Counted from the first letter of the stretch, positions 36,419 to 46,551 are shown. The stretch: 64,000 nucleotides of DNA from an uncultured Bacteroidales bacterium (GCA_949294195.1 CASFGK010000016.1:62001-126000); one strand, 5' to 3'. Translations and numbers: made by a program. Notes: generated by a model not told the origin, from the sequence alone.

Positions 36419-36921
36419 TGACAATCAAGACTCTCAACGGAAAGACCCCGGTAGTGGGGAAAGACACGTTTGTCGCTGACAATGCGACACTTGTAGGTGA
36501 CGTGACCATAGGTGACAACTGCAGCATATGGTACGGGGCCGTGCTGCGCGGCGATGTAGGCGCCATACGCATAGGAAACGGCAGTAATGTCCAGGACGGA
36601 GCCGTTCTGCACGGAACGCTGGATGTATCGGAGACAGTACTGGGAGAAAATGTTTCCGTCGGACACAACGCTGTAGTACATGGAGCCCGAATCGGCAATG
36701 ACGTCCTTATCGGCATGGGAGCCGTGGTGATGGACAACGCCATTGTCCCGGACGGGACAGTGATAGCTGCCGGAGCGGTAGTCCTGGCAAACACGGTTCT
36801 CGAACCCGGTATCTATGCAGGAGTCCCGGCAAGAAAAGTGAAGGACGGATCGGAAAGGATAACAGGAATGGCGCATGACAATGCTCTGGGTTATCTGACA
36901 TACAAGGAATGGTATAAATGA
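36418..36921 (+). CDS. Gamma-class carbonic anhydrase family protein
   Basis: The 167-residue protein is a left-handed beta-helix with hexapeptide repeats (TLVGDV, TIGDNC, SVGHNA, RIGNDV, LIGMGA). The zinc histidines of the family fit DGAVLHGT and VGHNAVVHG. Members hydrate CO2 or are inactive relatives of the YrdA/PaaY type. The start ATG overlaps the guaA stop by one base (TAATG), so it is translationally coupled with guaA. Confidence 0.85.
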   Translation: MTIKTLNGKTPVVGKDTFVADNATLVGDVTIGDNCSIWYGAVLRGDVGAIRIGNGSNVQDGAVLHGTLDVSETVLGENVSVGHNAVVHGARIGNDVLIGMGAVVMDNAIVPDGTVIAAGAVVLANTVLEPGIYAGVPARKVKDGSERITGMAHDNALGYLTYKEWYK

Positions 36922-36931
36922 CTTTTGCCGG

Positions 36932-38206
36932 ATGAGGAAGCTGATAATTTCTTACGTTGCGGCAGCATGCGCTGTAACCGGACTGCACGCACAGGGCATG
37001 CCGGAGGTTTCAGGACCTGACTACGACACGTATTTCACCTCCGACAGACTCCGGGTGGACTGCATTCTGGCCGGGAACAGAGACAGCCAGTGTGCATATC
37101 TGGCAGACCTGAAAAGGGAATGTGAATGGGCCGGTCCGCGCAACTCCCTTACGGATCCGTTCGGATACGGGGAGTACATGTTCGAAGCATGGGCCGGAGA
37201 CACTCTGGTCTATTCAAAAGGTTTCTCTTCCCTGTTTCTGGAATGGAGAACGACGGAACAGGCAGAGAGCGTTTCCAAAGCATATACCCACAGCGTGTGG
37301 ATGCCTTTCCCGAAAATGCCGGTAAGAATCACTCTTTCAGAGAGGATAAAATCCACAGGAGGATTCAGGCAGATATTCTCCTGCATGGTGGATCCGGAAG
37401 ATGCCCTCATAAAGCATGAGACGGACAGAAAGACAAGGACTTTCACTCTGCAGCACTCCGGGGATATGGAAGAAAAGGTGGATCTTCTGTTCGTGGCGGA
37501 AGGCTACACGAAGGATGAAATGGAAAAATTCCACTCCGACTGCCGCAGGCTGATGGACAGCCTTTTCATGATGGAGCCATACAAGTCCAGGAAAAGCGAC
37601 TTCAATGTGACCGCCCTGGATGTCGTCTCTGAAGACAGCGGGACAGATATTCCTGACAAGGGAATATGGAAAGACACAGCCTTGAAGTCGCACTATTATA
37701 CTTTCTACGTGGACAGGTACCTCACCATGCCGGACCATACGGCCATAGCCGACAGGATTTCCGGAGTCCCGTTCGATGCCATTTATATTGTAGTGAATGA
37801 TGCCGGCTACGGCGGAGGCGGAATATATAACTCATACGCAATGGGAACAGCAGACAATCCACTGGCGGCCAAGCTGTTCGTTCATGAATTCGGGCACAGT
37901 TTCGCCGGGCTTGGAGACGAGTATTTCGACTCCGAAGTGGCATATCAGGACATGTACGACCTGAATGTGGAGCCATGGGAGCCGAATATCACCACACAGG
38001 TGGACTTCAGACGGAAATGGAAGGACATGCTGGATTCCGGAGAATACGGTGACAGTCTGGGGCTTTTCGAAGGAGGAGGATATTCGGCCAAAGGCATATT
38101 CCGTCCCCGTCAGGACTGCCGGATGAGGACCAACGGCTCACCCGATTTCTGCCCTGTATGCCGCAGAGCCATCAACAGGATGATCGACTATTATTGCGGG
38201 AAATAG
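36932..38206 (+). CDS. Exported M64 family metallopeptidase
   Basis: The 424-residue protein has a signal peptide (KLIISYVAAACAVTGLHAQG). An M64_N domain covers about residues 25-150 and the peptidase domain the rest. The zinc motif is VHEFGHSFAGLGDEYF near residue 315, with the M64 pattern HExxHxxxGLxDEY. CRMRTNGSPDFCPVC near the end holds cysteines typical of the family. M64 includes the Clostridium ramosum IgA protease, but most Bacteroidales members have unknown substrates. The gene starts 10 bases after the carbonic anhydrase gene. Confidence 0.9.
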   Translation: MRKLIISYVAAACAVTGLHAQGMPEVSGPDYDTYFTSDRLRVDCILAGNRDSQCAYLADLKRECEWAGPRNSLTDPFGYGEYMFEAWAGDTLVYSKGFSSLFLEWRTTEQAESVSKAYTHSVWMPFPKMPVRITLSERIKSTGGFRQIFSCMVDPEDALIKHETDRKTRTFTLQHSGDMEEKVDLLFVAEGYTKDEMEKFHSDCRRLMDSLFMMEPYKSRKSDFNVTALDVVSEDSGTDIPDKGIWKDTALKSHYYTFYVDRYLTMPDHTAIADRISGVPFDAIYIVVNDAGYGGGGIYNSYAMGTADNPLAAKLFVHEFGHSFAGLGDEYFDSEVAYQDMYDLNVEPWEPNITTQVDFRRKWKDMLDSGEYGDSLGLFEGGGYSAKGIFRPRQDCRMRTNGSPDFCPVCRRAINRMIDYYCGK

Positions 38207-38242
38207 AACACCGTGACTATTTTTCACATTCAAAACAACTTT

Positions 38243-39166
38243 ATGGACAGACACAACTCCGGCAGGACATACACTGCAGACAAGGACTCCACCCTGCTTC
38301 AATACCTTTATGAAATACTGGCAGGACAGAGCCGCTCCAGTGTAAAGGCATTCCTCACACACGGGCAGATAACAGTCAACGGACAGAGCACCACGGCATA
38401 CGACCATCCCGTCCGCAAGGGAGACCGTATCTCTATTCTGGAAAAGGGAGTAATGGTCAGAAAACGCGGGGGAGAAAAGGACGGCAGGGTAAAAATCGTC
38501 TTTGAAGATGCCTGGCTGCTGGTCGTGGACAAGCGCAGCGGTATCCTGAGCATGTCGACCGGGAAAGAAGGCGAGGTCACCGCATATTCCCTGATGTCCG
38601 ACTATGTCAAGCGCATGCATGGGAAACAGGCAAAAGTATTCATTGTCCATCGCATAGACAGGGAAACCTCAGGGCTGATAATCTTCGCAAAGGACGAGAA
38701 GACCAAGATGAAACTGCAGGAAAACTGGAATGACAGCGTACTGGAAAGGAAATACTGCGCCATTCTGGAAGGACATCCCTCTCAGCATGAAGGCACGGTC
38801 CACAGCTGGCTCAAGGAAAACCCGAAAAGCCTCAAGGTGACATCCAGCCCGGAAGACAACGGGGGGAAAGAGTCCGTCACACACTTCAGGATACTCTCCG
38901 AAGGCAGGTCATACTCTCTCGCGGAATTCGAGCTGGAAACCGGGAGAAAACACCAGATCAGGGTACACGCCGCCTCGCTGGGATGTCCGGTAACAGGGGA
39001 CAGGAAATACGGTGCACGGGAGAATCCCATGGGAAGGATAGCCCTGCATGCCAGAAGCATAGTGTTCAGGCATCCTGTCTCAGGCAAGACAATGTCATTT
39101 GACACAGGCCTGCCGAATGCATTCAAAGCAGTAATGAAAGACGACTCTGCAGAAAAGAAAGACTGA
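38243..39166 (+). CDS. RluA family pseudouridine synthase
   Basis: The 307-residue enzyme has an N-terminal S4 RNA-binding domain (SVKAFLTHGQITVNGQ) and a catalytic domain with HRIDRETSGLIIF, where the aspartate is the nucleophile. RKHQIRVHAASLG follows. It converts uridines to pseudouridine in rRNA or tRNA; the target site is not predictable here. I prefer ATG 38243; a GTG at 38213 would add ten residues and cannot be ruled out. Confidence 0.88.
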   Translation: MDRHNSGRTYTADKDSTLLQYLYEILAGQSRSSVKAFLTHGQITVNGQSTTAYDHPVRKGDRISILEKGVMVRKRGGEKDGRVKIVFEDAWLLVVDKRSGILSMSTGKEGEVTAYSLMSDYVKRMHGKQAKVFIVHRIDRETSGLIIFAKDEKTKMKLQENWNDSVLERKYCAILEGHPSQHEGTVHSWLKENPKSLKVTSSPEDNGGKESVTHFRILSEGRSYSLAEFELETGRKHQIRVHAASLGCPVTGDRKYGARENPMGRIALHARSIVFRHPVSGKTMSFDTGLPNAFKAVMKDDSAEKKD

Positions 39167-39189
39167 CATTTTTCAATAATAAGTTTACC

Positions 39190-39462
39190 ATGCGGAAATC
39201 AGTGATAACGGTAGTCGGGAAAGACACTGTAGGCATAATTGCCAAAGTATGTACCTATTTGGCAGACAGACAGATCAACATATTGGACATTTCCCAGACA
39301 ATAGTACAGGGATTCTTCAACATGATGATGATCGTGGACACTTCCTCCATGGATACGGATTTCACCACGCTTTCCGATGAACTCGGCAGGCTGGGAGAAG
39401 ACATCGGTGTCCAGATAAAATGCCAGAAAGAGGAAATATTCGATATGATGCACAGAATCTGA
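39190..39462 (+). CDS. ACT domain protein, UPF0237 family
   Basis: The 90-residue protein is a single ACT domain, starting [33 protein letters not shown], the amino-acid-binding fold of GcvR-like regulators. The function of UPF0237 is not known. It is followed 14 bases later by a UPF0210 gene. The two families are found side by side in many bacteria and archaea, which suggests they work together. Confidence 0.88.
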   Translation: MRKSVITVVGKDTVGIIAKVCTYLADRQINILDISQTIVQGFFNMMMIVDTSSMDTDFTTLSDELGRLGEDIGVQIKCQKEEIFDMMHRI

Positions 39463-39476
39463 CAGCGGGAAAAGTT

Positions 39477-40841
39477 ATGATAAACATGAAAGAAGTCTTC
39501 GAGACCAACGCAATGGTCGAGAAGGAGAATCTGGATGTCAGGACCATCACTATGGGAATCAGTCTTCTGGACTGTGCAGACAATGATGTGGATGCCACAT
39601 GCAGGAAAATCGGGGAAAAGATCAGGAGGCATGCCGGGAAACTGGCCGGGACTGCGGATGACATCTCCCGGGAATTCGGTGTGCCGATAGTGAACAAGAG
39701 AGTATCCGTCACTCCGATATCCCTGGTAGGGGCTTCCTGCTGCAAGAGTCCTGACGACTATGTGAAGATAGCAAGGACACTTGACAGTACCGCTGCTGAA
39801 ACAGGCATAAATTTCCTGGGAGGATTCTCCGCTGTAGTTTCGAAAGGTATGACAGAAAGCGACAGGATGCTGATAGAGTCCATTCCCGAATCTCTGGCAT
39901 CTACAGACATCATCTGCAGTTCTGTCAACGTCGGGTCTACAAAGACAGGCATCAACATGGATGCTGTCCGAATGATGGGCCATATCATACGGGAAACAGC
40001 AGTCCTTACCTCGGACAGAGACTCTTTCGGATGTGCAAAGCTTGTGGTTCTGTGCAACGCTCCTGACGACAATCCGTTCATGGCCGGAGCTTTTCACGGG
40101 GTAACCGAGGCGGATGCAATCATCAATGTAGGAGTCAGCGGCCCCGGTGTGGTGAAATATGCTCTGGAAAAAGTGCATGGAAAAAGTTTCGAGGTACTGT
40201 GCGAAACCATAAAGAAGACAGCTTTCAAGATAACCAGAGTAGGCCAGGCAGTAGCTCAGGAAGCTTCAAGGCGTCTTGGAGTCCCGTTCGGGATCATAGA
40301 TCTTTCGCTGGCCCCCACCCCGGCTATCGGGGACAGCGTGGCCGATATCCTTCAGGAAATCGGACTTGAAAAGGCCGGTGCCCCCGGCACGACGGCCGCG
40401 CTGGCGCTGCTTAATGACCAGGTGAAGAAAGGAGGAGTGATGGCATCTTCATATGTAGGAGGGCTGAGCGGGGCCTTCATTCCGGTCAGTGAAGACCAGG
40501 GTATGATTGAAGCCGCAGAATGCGGGGCGCTATGCATCGAAAAGCTCGAAGCCATGACATGCGTCTGCTCCGTGGGGCTTGACATGATTGCAATCCCGGG
40601 AGATACTCCGGCAAGTACCATTTCAGGAATCATCGCGGATGAAGCGGCAATCGGTATGGTAAACCAGAAAACCACCGCAGTACGGGTCATTCCGGTAATC
40701 GGAAAGAATGTCGGTGACACAGTAGAGTTCGGCGGCCTTCTCGGTCATGCACCTGTCATGCCTGTCAACCGGTTCAGCTGCGAAGAATTCATCAGCAGGG
40801 AAGGCAGGATACCTGCTCCGATACACAGTTTCAAGAACTGA
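39477..40841 (+). CDS. UPF0210/PFL family protein (DUF711)
   Basis: The 454-residue soluble protein has the family N-terminus [17 protein letters not shown] and Gly-rich segments ([34 protein letters not shown]). A cysteine pair in [14 protein letters not shown] is notable. The family is structurally known but biochemically uncharacterised. ATG 39477 is chosen; ATG 39486 is three codons further on. It follows the ACT-domain gene by 14 bases. Confidence 0.85.
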   Translation: MINMKEVFETNAMVEKENLDVRTITMGISLLDCADNDVDATCRKIGEKIRRHAGKLAGTADDISREFGVPIVNKRVSVTPISLVGASCCKSPDDYVKIARTLDSTAAETGINFLGGFSAVVSKGMTESDRMLIESIPESLASTDIICSSVNVGSTKTGINMDAVRMMGHIIRETAVLTSDRDSFGCAKLVVLCNAPDDNPFMAGAFHGVTEADAIINVGVSGPGVVKYALEKVHGKSFEVLCETIKKTAFKITRVGQAVAQEASRRLGVPFGIIDLSLAPTPAIGDSVADILQEIGLEKAGAPGTTAALALLNDQVKKGGVMASSYVGGLSGAFIPVSEDQGMIEAAECGALCIEKLEAMTCVCSVGLDMIAIPGDTPASTISGIIADEAAIGMVNQKTTAVRVIPVIGKNVGDTVEFGGLLGHAPVMPVNRFSCEEFISREGRIPAPIHSFKN

Positions 40842-40879
40842 AAGAATACTGAAGAAGATATATCTGCCGTTTTTTTGAT

Positions 40880-41314
40880 ATGGATGATGAAAGATATATG
40901 AGAGAGGCCCTGCGTGAGGCGATGGCCGCAGCCGAGGAAGATGAAGTGCCTGTAGGGGCAGTCATTGTCTGCAGAGGGAGAATCATAGCAAAAGGGCACA
41001 ACATGACGGAAAGGCTGAACGACCCTACCGCCCATGCCGAAATGATTGCAATCACCTCAGCGTCAGAGGCCATTGGAGGCAAATACCTCACCGACTGCAC
41101 ATTGTACGTAACAGTAGAGCCGTGTCCAATGTGTGCCGGAGCTTTGGCCTGGTCCCAGATCGGCCGGGTTGTATACGGAGCCATCGATCCCAAGCGCGGC
41201 TTCAGTCTCTTTTCGCCCTCGCTGATGCACCCCAAGACGGAAATCACGGCAGGAGTCCTGGCTGTCGAATGCGGCCGGCTGGTATCGGATTTTTTCAGAA
41301 ACAAAAGACAGTAG
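40880..41314 (+). CDS. tadA: tRNA-specific adenosine deaminase
   Basis: The 144-residue zinc deaminase converts A34 to inosine in tRNA-Arg(ACG). The active site is HAEM (His52, catalytic Glu54) and PCPMC (Cys82, Cys85). VPVGAVIVCRGRIIAKGHN is the conserved opening. The next gene starts three bases after the stop. Confidence 0.93.
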   Translation: MDDERYMREALREAMAAAEEDEVPVGAVIVCRGRIIAKGHNMTERLNDPTAHAEMIAITSASEAIGGKYLTDCTLYVTVEPCPMCAGALAWSQIGRVVYGAIDPKRGFSLFSPSLMHPKTEITAGVLAVECGRLVSDFFRNKRQ

Positions 41315-41317
41315 ACA

Positions 41318-41755
41318 ATGTTCGGACTTGAAGAACTCGGGCTTTTGGGGCTTTTCATAGGAACGTTCCTGGCCGCGACCATCCTTCCGTTCAGTTCCGA
41401 TGCCCTTTATCTGGCAATTCTCGCTGCCACAGGCGATACTGCCGGCTGTCTGGCGGTAGGGACTCTCGGCAACTGGCTCGGCAGCGTACTCACCTACTGG
41501 ATCGGCTGGATCGGGAAATGGGAATGGATAGAGAAATGGTTCAAAGTCAAGCCTGAAACTCTCAGGAAACAGAAAGGCTATGTGGACAAGTACGGAGTAT
41601 GGCTCGCCCTGACATGCTGGATTCCCATAATAGGGGATGTCATAGCCATTGCCCTGGGATTCTACAAGACCAGACCATTCTGGACAATGGTACTGCTGCT
41701 TGTCGGGAAATTCGCACGTTTCCTCGTATGGAATCTCATTTACGGGCTTTTCTGA
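41318..41755 (+). CDS. YqaA/DedA-type small membrane protein
   Basis: The 145-residue protein has three or four transmembrane helices, near residues 5-30, 38-62 and 90-140. The segment ILPFSSDALYLAIL and the helix-breaking CWIPIIGDVIAIALGF are typical of the YqaA branch of the SNARE-associated/DedA family. DedA proteins act in membrane lipid movement and homeostasis. The gene follows tadA by three bases and precedes the metH promoter. Confidence 0.8.
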   Translation: MFGLEELGLLGLFIGTFLAATILPFSSDALYLAILAATGDTAGCLAVGTLGNWLGSVLTYWIGWIGKWEWIEKWFKVKPETLRKQKGYVDKYGVWLALTCWIPIIGDVIAIALGFYKTRPFWTMVLLLVGKFARFLVWNLIYGLF

Positions 41756-41756
41756 A

Positions 41757-41788
41757 TTGCCGAATCTCCACGATTATTTGTAAATTTG
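41757..41788 (+). promoter_or_regulatory. Promoter of metH-metF
   Basis: TAAATTTG at 41781-41788 matches TAnnTTTG, with TTG at 41757-41759, 21 bases upstream. The leader is about 25 bases, too short for a cobalamin or AdoMet riboswitch. Confidence 0.6.
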
Positions 41789-41816
41789 TCATTTTGACTC
41801 TGATGTACCATACAAA

Positions 41817-44800
41817 ATGGCTAGAATAATCATTCCGGACGACAGGATACTTATCATGGACGGGGCAATGGGCACCATGATCCAGGAGTATTCCCCTTTT
41901 ACAGACGGGAACAACGACAGACTCAACCTTGACTCACCGGATGTCATTGCCCGCATCCATCGGGAATATATCGAGGCCGGAGCCGATATCATTGAGACCA
42001 ACACATTCAGTTCCAACAGGATATCCCAGAATGAATACGGACTTTCCGGGAAAGCCCGTGAAATGGCATACAGAGGAGCCTCAATCGCAAGGAAGGTAGC
42101 GGACGAATACCTGTCTTCCGGCAGGACAGTTTATGTAGCCGGGAGTGCGGGACCGACATCCAAGTCCCTTTCCCTGTCAGCCGACGAGCGGAACCCTTCT
42201 GCCAGACAGTACGGTTTCGATGAAATAGCGGAGGCATACAGGGAGCAGATTGAAGCCCTGATAGAAGGAGGCGCCGATTTCATCATGCTGGAAACATGTT
42301 TCGACGCCCTCAACACAAAGGCCGCACTTTATGCTCTCGCCGGACTTTACCCGGACAGGAGTTTCCCGGTATCGGTTTCAGTATCAGTCAGTGACAAGAG
42401 CGGAAGGACACTTACCGGACAGACTCTTGAAGCATTCTATACAGCAGTAAAGCATTATCCGCTGCTCTCATTCGGGCTCAACTGCTCGCTCGGTGCATCC
42501 GGACTTGCCCCTCTGATGGAAGAAGTGGCGGAATTTTCAGAATGCGCTGTCAGCTGCTATCCCAATGCAGGTCTGCCGAACGGACTCGGCGGATACGACG
42601 AGACACCGGAAAAGATGGCTGCCGACATGAGGAGGATGGCGGAAGAAGGGCTGCTGGATATAGCCGGCGGATGCTGCGGTACCACTCCCGAACATATAAG
42701 AGCCGTATCGCAGGCCCTGAAAGGAATAAAGCCGCGTCACCGGAACGAGAAGGGTGGAAAGCGACTGCTGAAAGTAAGCGGACTGGAAACGGTCACGATA
42801 GATGCAGAAAACAGCAGGCTCACCAATATCGGAGAACGGACGAATGTGGCTGGCTCCAGGAAATTCGCACGGCTGGTTTCAGAAAAGAAATATGAAGAAG
42901 CTCTGGGAGTTGCGGCAGACCAGATCGAAGGAGGCGCAGGTATCATAGATGTCAGTCTTGATGACGCCATGCTGGACAGCAAGCATGAAATGACGGTATT
43001 CACACGGTATATTTCCAACGACCCGAACGTAGCCAAAGCTGCCCTCATGATAGATTCTTCCCACGAAGATACCCTGCTGGCCGGTCTGAAAAACGCCCAG
43101 GGAAAGTCTATAGTGAACTCTATAAGTCTCAAGGACGGAGAGGCTGAATTCATCAGGAAAGCCAGGGAAATCAATGCCTTGGGTGCGGCACTGGTAGTGA
43201 TGGCATTTGATGAGAAAGGGCAGGCTACAGATTTTGCAAGGAAAATAGAAGTATGCGGAAGGGCATACGGGCTTCTGACCCGGAAAGCCTCCATACCTCC
43301 GGAGGACATCATCTTCGACGCCAATGTCCTGACCGTTGCCACAGGGATAGATGAACACTCGCGTTACGCCATAGATTTCATCGATGCGGTGAGATGGATA
43401 AAGGAAAATCTTCCAGGCGCTCTCACTTCGGGAGGCATTTCAAACCTGTCTTTCGCATTCCGCGGGAACAACAAGGTAAGGGAGGCCATGCATTCGGTCT
43501 TCCTATACCATGCGGCAAAGGCAGGCCTTGACATGGCCATTGTCAATCCTTCGATGCTGGAAGTCTATGATGACATAGAGCCGGAACTGCGGCGCAGAAT
43601 CGAAGATGTGATTTTCGCCAGAAGGAAGGACGCCACTGACAGGCTGATAGAAACCGCATCCCGCATAGCGGAAGAGACTGCAGCATCCAAGACCGGAGTC
43701 AGTGCGGATTCCGCTGATACAGGAAATGGAAGTCAAGACTCTCCTGAAGACAGGCTGATAAAATCCCTTGTCAAAGGTACGGGGAACGGGCTGGAATCCG
43801 ACCTGATGGCTGTAATGAATGAAAAAGGCAGCGCAGTCAAGGTGATAGAAGAGACTCTGATGCGCGGAATGGAAACCGTAGGGGAATATTTCGGACAAGG
43901 CAAGATGTTCCTGCCGCAGGTCATGAAATCCGCGAGAGTGATGAAGGAAGCCGTAGATATTCTCCAGCCTTTCATGAAGGAGTCGGACAGCGGGCGTATT
44001 TCTGCAGGAAAACCATCGGTAGTAATAGCCACTGTCAAAGGGGATGTACACGATATAGGAAAAAATATCACTGCCCTGGTACTGAAATGCAACGGATTCA
44101 ACGTCACCGATCTCGGGGTCATGGTCGAGAAGGAAAAGATTCTGGATACGGTGCAGGAGACGAACGCGGATATAGCGGCGGTCAGCGGTCTGATCACTCC
44201 TTCTCTTCACCAGATGGAAGAAATCTGCCGGGAAATGTCCGCAAGGAAAATGACCACGCCTCTGTTCATCGGAGGTGCTACGACATCTGCCCTGCATACT
44301 GCCATAAAGCTGGCTCCTCTCTACAGTTACGTCTTCCACGGGGCAGATGCATCGGCAAGTGCAGTGATGGCCAAACGGTACATGTCAGACAGGGAAAAAT
44401 TCATAGAGGAGGAACACCGGAAACAGGAAAACCTGAAGAAGCTGTATGAAAACAGGGATACCAGGCATGAACCGGCTCCCGCACCTTCTTTCCCGGCTGG
44501 AAGCTTCCTGAGAACAGACGAACCGGGTCCTGTATCTTTCCCGGCAACGGAAATCCGGGTCAAGGACGTGATGGAATTTTTCGACTGGAATCTTTTCTTC
44601 ACGATATGCAGGATAAAAGACACCGGAAGCGATGCCGCACGACAGCTTAAGGAAGAAGCCTGTGAAAAGATTTCCGAAATGGAAAACAGTGAAGGGCTGA
44701 GGATAACGGCAGCCCTGGAATTCTTCCGGGCATACTCGGACAAAGACACGGTCTGTCTTGAAAAAGACGGAGACAGTTTCAGCATTCCCATGCTCCGTCA

Positions 44801-45368
44801 GGAAAATGCGACAGTGCTGAAAGACGGAAGGAAGGCTTCGCTTTCCCTTGCCGACTTCGTGCCCGGGAAAGACTCCGGGATGGAATCTCCTTGCGGTCTG
44901 TTCGCCGTCAGCGCAGATACCGGTGGGAAACAAGAGCTTGTCGGCCAGGCAATCCTGGACACACTTGCCGAAGCCGCTGCCTCAATGCTGGAGAATATGA
45001 TAAGTCAGGCTGTCACCCGGCCCGGAATGAAAATCATCAGACCGGCGGCAGGATACTCATGTTTTCCGGACCACTCCGCCAAAGCCGACATACTCGCCCA
45101 CCTCAAGGGCTCGGAAAAGCTCGGGATTTCACTCAGCGAAAGTTATGGAATGACTCCTGACGCATCGGTCTGCGGAATGGTTTTCATCCATCAGGAAGCC
45201 TGCTACCCGGACATAAGGGAAATCGGACCGGAACAATTCCGGGACTATTGCTCCAGACGGGGTATTCCGGAAAGTGAAGGAAAGATACTTTTGGGACATA
45301 TTGTCCGCGGGCGGCAACATCAGGGTTCGGAGCCGGACCAATCATCTGTCAAAACTGTATTGAAATGA
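41817..45368 (+). CDS. metH: Cobalamin-dependent methionine synthase, full length
   Basis: The 1183-residue enzyme transfers a methyl group from methyltetrahydrofolate through cobalamin to homocysteine. The homocysteine domain (about 1-305) has zinc ligands in LNCSLG and GGCCGT. The pterin domain spans about 325-600. The cap and B12 domains span about 640-880, with the cobalamin ligand His745 in GDVHDIGKN. The AdoMet-binding activation domain (about 905-1170) has RPAAGYSCFPDH and LSESYGMTPDASVCGMVF. It overlaps metF by four bases, so methyl donor and acceptor steps are coupled. Confidence 0.96.
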   Translation: MARIIIPDDRILIMDGAMGTMIQEYSPFTDGNNDRLNLDSPDVIARIHREYIEAGADIIETNTFSSNRISQNEYGLSGKAREMAYRGASIARKVADEYLSSGRTVYVAGSAGPTSKSLSLSADERNPSARQYGFDEIAEAYREQIEALIEGGADFIMLETCFDALNTKAALYALAGLYPDRSFPVSVSVSVSDKSGRTLTGQTLEAFYTAVKHYPLLSFGLNCSLGASGLAPLMEEVAEFSECAVSCYPNAGLPNGLGGYDETPEKMAADMRRMAEEGLLDIAGGCCGTTPEHIRAVSQALKGIKPRHRNEKGGKRLLKVSGLETVTIDAENSRLTNIGERTNVAGSRKFARLVSEKKYEEALGVAADQIEGGAGIIDVSLDDAMLDSKHEMTVFTRYISNDPNVAKAALMIDSSHEDTLLAGLKNAQGKSIVNSISLKDGEAEFIRKAREINALGAALVVMAFDEKGQATDFARKIEVCGRAYGLLTRKASIPPEDIIFDANVLTVATGIDEHSRYAIDFIDAVRWIKENLPGALTSGGISNLSFAFRGNNKVREAMHSVFLYHAAKAGLDMAIVNPSMLEVYDDIEPELRRRIEDVIFARRKDATDRLIETASRIAEETAASKTGVSADSADTGNGSQDSPEDRLIKSLVKGTGNGLESDLMAVMNEKGSAVKVIEETLMRGMETVGEYFGQGKMFLPQVMKSARVMKEAVDILQPFMKESDSGRISAGKPSVVIATVKGDVHDIGKNITALVLKCNGFNVTDLGVMVEKEKILDTVQETNADIAAVSGLITPSLHQMEEICREMSARKMTTPLFIGGATTSALHTAIKLAPLYSYVFHGADASASAVMAKRYMSDREKFIEEEHRKQENLKKLYENRDTRHEPAPAPSFPAGSFLRTDEPGPVSFPATEIRVKDVMEFFDWNLFFTICRIKDTGSDAARQLKEEACEKISEMENSEGLRITAALEFFRAYSDKDTVCLEKDGDSFSIPMLRQENATVLKDGRKASLSLADFVPGKDSGMESPCGLFAVSADTGGKQELVGQAILDTLAEAAASMLENMISQAVTRPGMKIIRPAAGYSCFPDHSAKADILAHLKGSEKLGISLSESYGMTPDASVCGMVFIHQEACYPDIREIGPEQFRDYCSRRGIPESEGKILLGHIVRGRQHQGSEPDQSSVKTVLK

Positions 45369-46288
45369 AAATAAAAGACATACTCCGACAAAGCAGGAAG
45401 GCTTTCCCCTCACTGGAAATCGTGCCTCCGCTCAAGGGAATGACCCACAACGAGCTGGTGGAATCTGTCAGGCCGTTCATGGAATTCAGTCCCAAATACA
45501 TAAACGTCACCTGCCACAGGGACGAGTACCAGTTCAGAAAAGAGCCTGACGGTTCGTTCTCAAGGCATCTGGTAAGGAACAAGGTCAGCGAAGTGGCTGT
45601 CTGCTGCGCAATCATGTCGGCATACAGGATTGACGTCGTTCCGCACATGATATGCGGAGGGAATACCGCAGATGAGATAGACAACAAGCTCAGTGACCTG
45701 AAATTCCTTGGAATAGAGAACGTAATGGCCCTGCGCGGAGACTGCACTGTCGGAGAGAAAAGGTTCGTCCCGGAAGAAGGAGGATACAGTCATGCAAGCG
45801 AGCTGGTGGAAGCCATCAGGAAATTCGAAGCGGGAAACGGCATTTTCAGTATCGGTGTCGGAGGATACCCGGAAAAGCATTTCGAAGCGTCGAACATAGA
45901 GACTGACATCGAAAACCTTAAGAAAAAGGTAGATGCGGGTGCCGACTACATCATCACACAGATGTTCTTTGACAATGACGTGTTCTACCGCTATGCGGAC
46001 CTGTGCAGAAAAGCCGGTATAAGTGTTCCGATAATCCCGGGGCTCAAGCCGCTGACCACATCCAGACAGCTGACCCTGCTGCCGGAATCCTTCTCAATAG
46101 ACATTCCGGTGGAGCTCACATCCGAGATACGTGCGGCAGGAGACGACCGGCAAGCTGTCTACAGGATCGGAACCGACTGGTGCATCATGCAGTGCAAAGA
46201 CCTGCTCGCCCACGGCGTACCGGCCGTGCATTTCTACACGATGGGCAAATCGGAAAACATCGTCCGTATCCTCAGGGAATGTTTCTGA
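45365..46288 (+). CDS. metF: Methylenetetrahydrofolate reductase
   Basis: The 307-residue flavoenzyme reduces methylenetetrahydrofolate to methyltetrahydrofolate, the donor for MetH. The conserved glutamate is in SLEIVPPLKGM, and ALRGD, GADYIITQMFFDN and PIIPGLKPLTT match the family TIM barrel. The start overlaps the metH stop (ATGA). Confidence 0.95.
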   Translation: MKIKDILRQSRKAFPSLEIVPPLKGMTHNELVESVRPFMEFSPKYINVTCHRDEYQFRKEPDGSFSRHLVRNKVSEVAVCCAIMSAYRIDVVPHMICGGNTADEIDNKLSDLKFLGIENVMALRGDCTVGEKRFVPEEGGYSHASELVEAIRKFEAGNGIFSIGVGGYPEKHFEASNIETDIENLKKKVDAGADYIITQMFFDNDVFYRYADLCRKAGISVPIIPGLKPLTTSRQLTLLPESFSIDIPVELTSEIRAAGDDRQAVYRIGTDWCIMQCKDLLAHGVPAVHFYTMGKSENIVRILRECF

Positions 46289-46342
46289 ATGAGCCCCGGA
46301 CTCCTGCAGAGGCTGTCCCGTTCCCGAAACGGCATTATATTA

Positions 46343-46381
46343 AATCGCCTGAATCATCAATTGACAGTGATTCAGGCGATT
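46343..46381. terminator. Shared terminator of metF and tRNA-Gln
   Basis: AATCGCCTGAATCA (46343-46356) pairs perfectly with TGATTCAGGCGATT (46368-46381), an 11-base loop between. Short T-rich stretches follow on both strands, so it probably stops convergent transcripts in both directions. Confidence 0.8.
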
Positions 46382-46386
46382 TTCAG

Positions 46387-46457
46387 TTGAGATACCAAGA
46401 TTCGAACTTGGACAGACAGAACCAAAATCTGTAGTGCTACCATTACACCATATCTCA
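46387..46457 (-). tRNA. tRNA-Gln (anticodon TTG)
   Basis: The minus strand folds with acceptor arms TGAGATA/TATCTCA, a D-arm GTGT/GCAC, an anticodon arm ACAGA/TCTGT around TTTTGGT (anticodon TTG, codon CAA) and a T-arm CCAAG/CTTGG around TTCGAAT. CCA is not encoded. Confidence 0.93.
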
Positions 46458-46467
46458 GTTCCGGCTG

Positions 46468-46499
46468 CAAATATATCACATATTTTATTGCTTTCCAAA
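46468..46499 (-). promoter_or_regulatory. Promoter of tRNA-Gln
   Basis: On the minus strand TTTG (46496-46499), a 20-base spacer and TATATTTG (46468-46475) match the consensus. The -7 element ends 10 bases before the tRNA 5' end. Confidence 0.75.
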
Positions 46500-46551
46500 T
46501 TCCGGATGCGGCATCAGGCTGCATGCATGTACTTCCGGTTCAGAGTCCGTA

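Noticed and set aside
40856-40865. Palindrome AGATATATCT followed by a T-run before tadA
   Set aside because: The A/T-rich 10-base palindrome has no loop for a hairpin, so neither a terminator nor an operator is supported.
41789-41816. Possible cobalamin or AdoMet riboswitch before metH
   Set aside because: Only about 28 bases separate the -7 element from the start codon, far too few for either riboswitch.
29882-46457. tRNA-Arg and tRNA-Gln as integration sites of a mobile element
   Set aside because: No integrase, direct repeat of the tRNA end or foreign-looking genes lie next to either tRNA.
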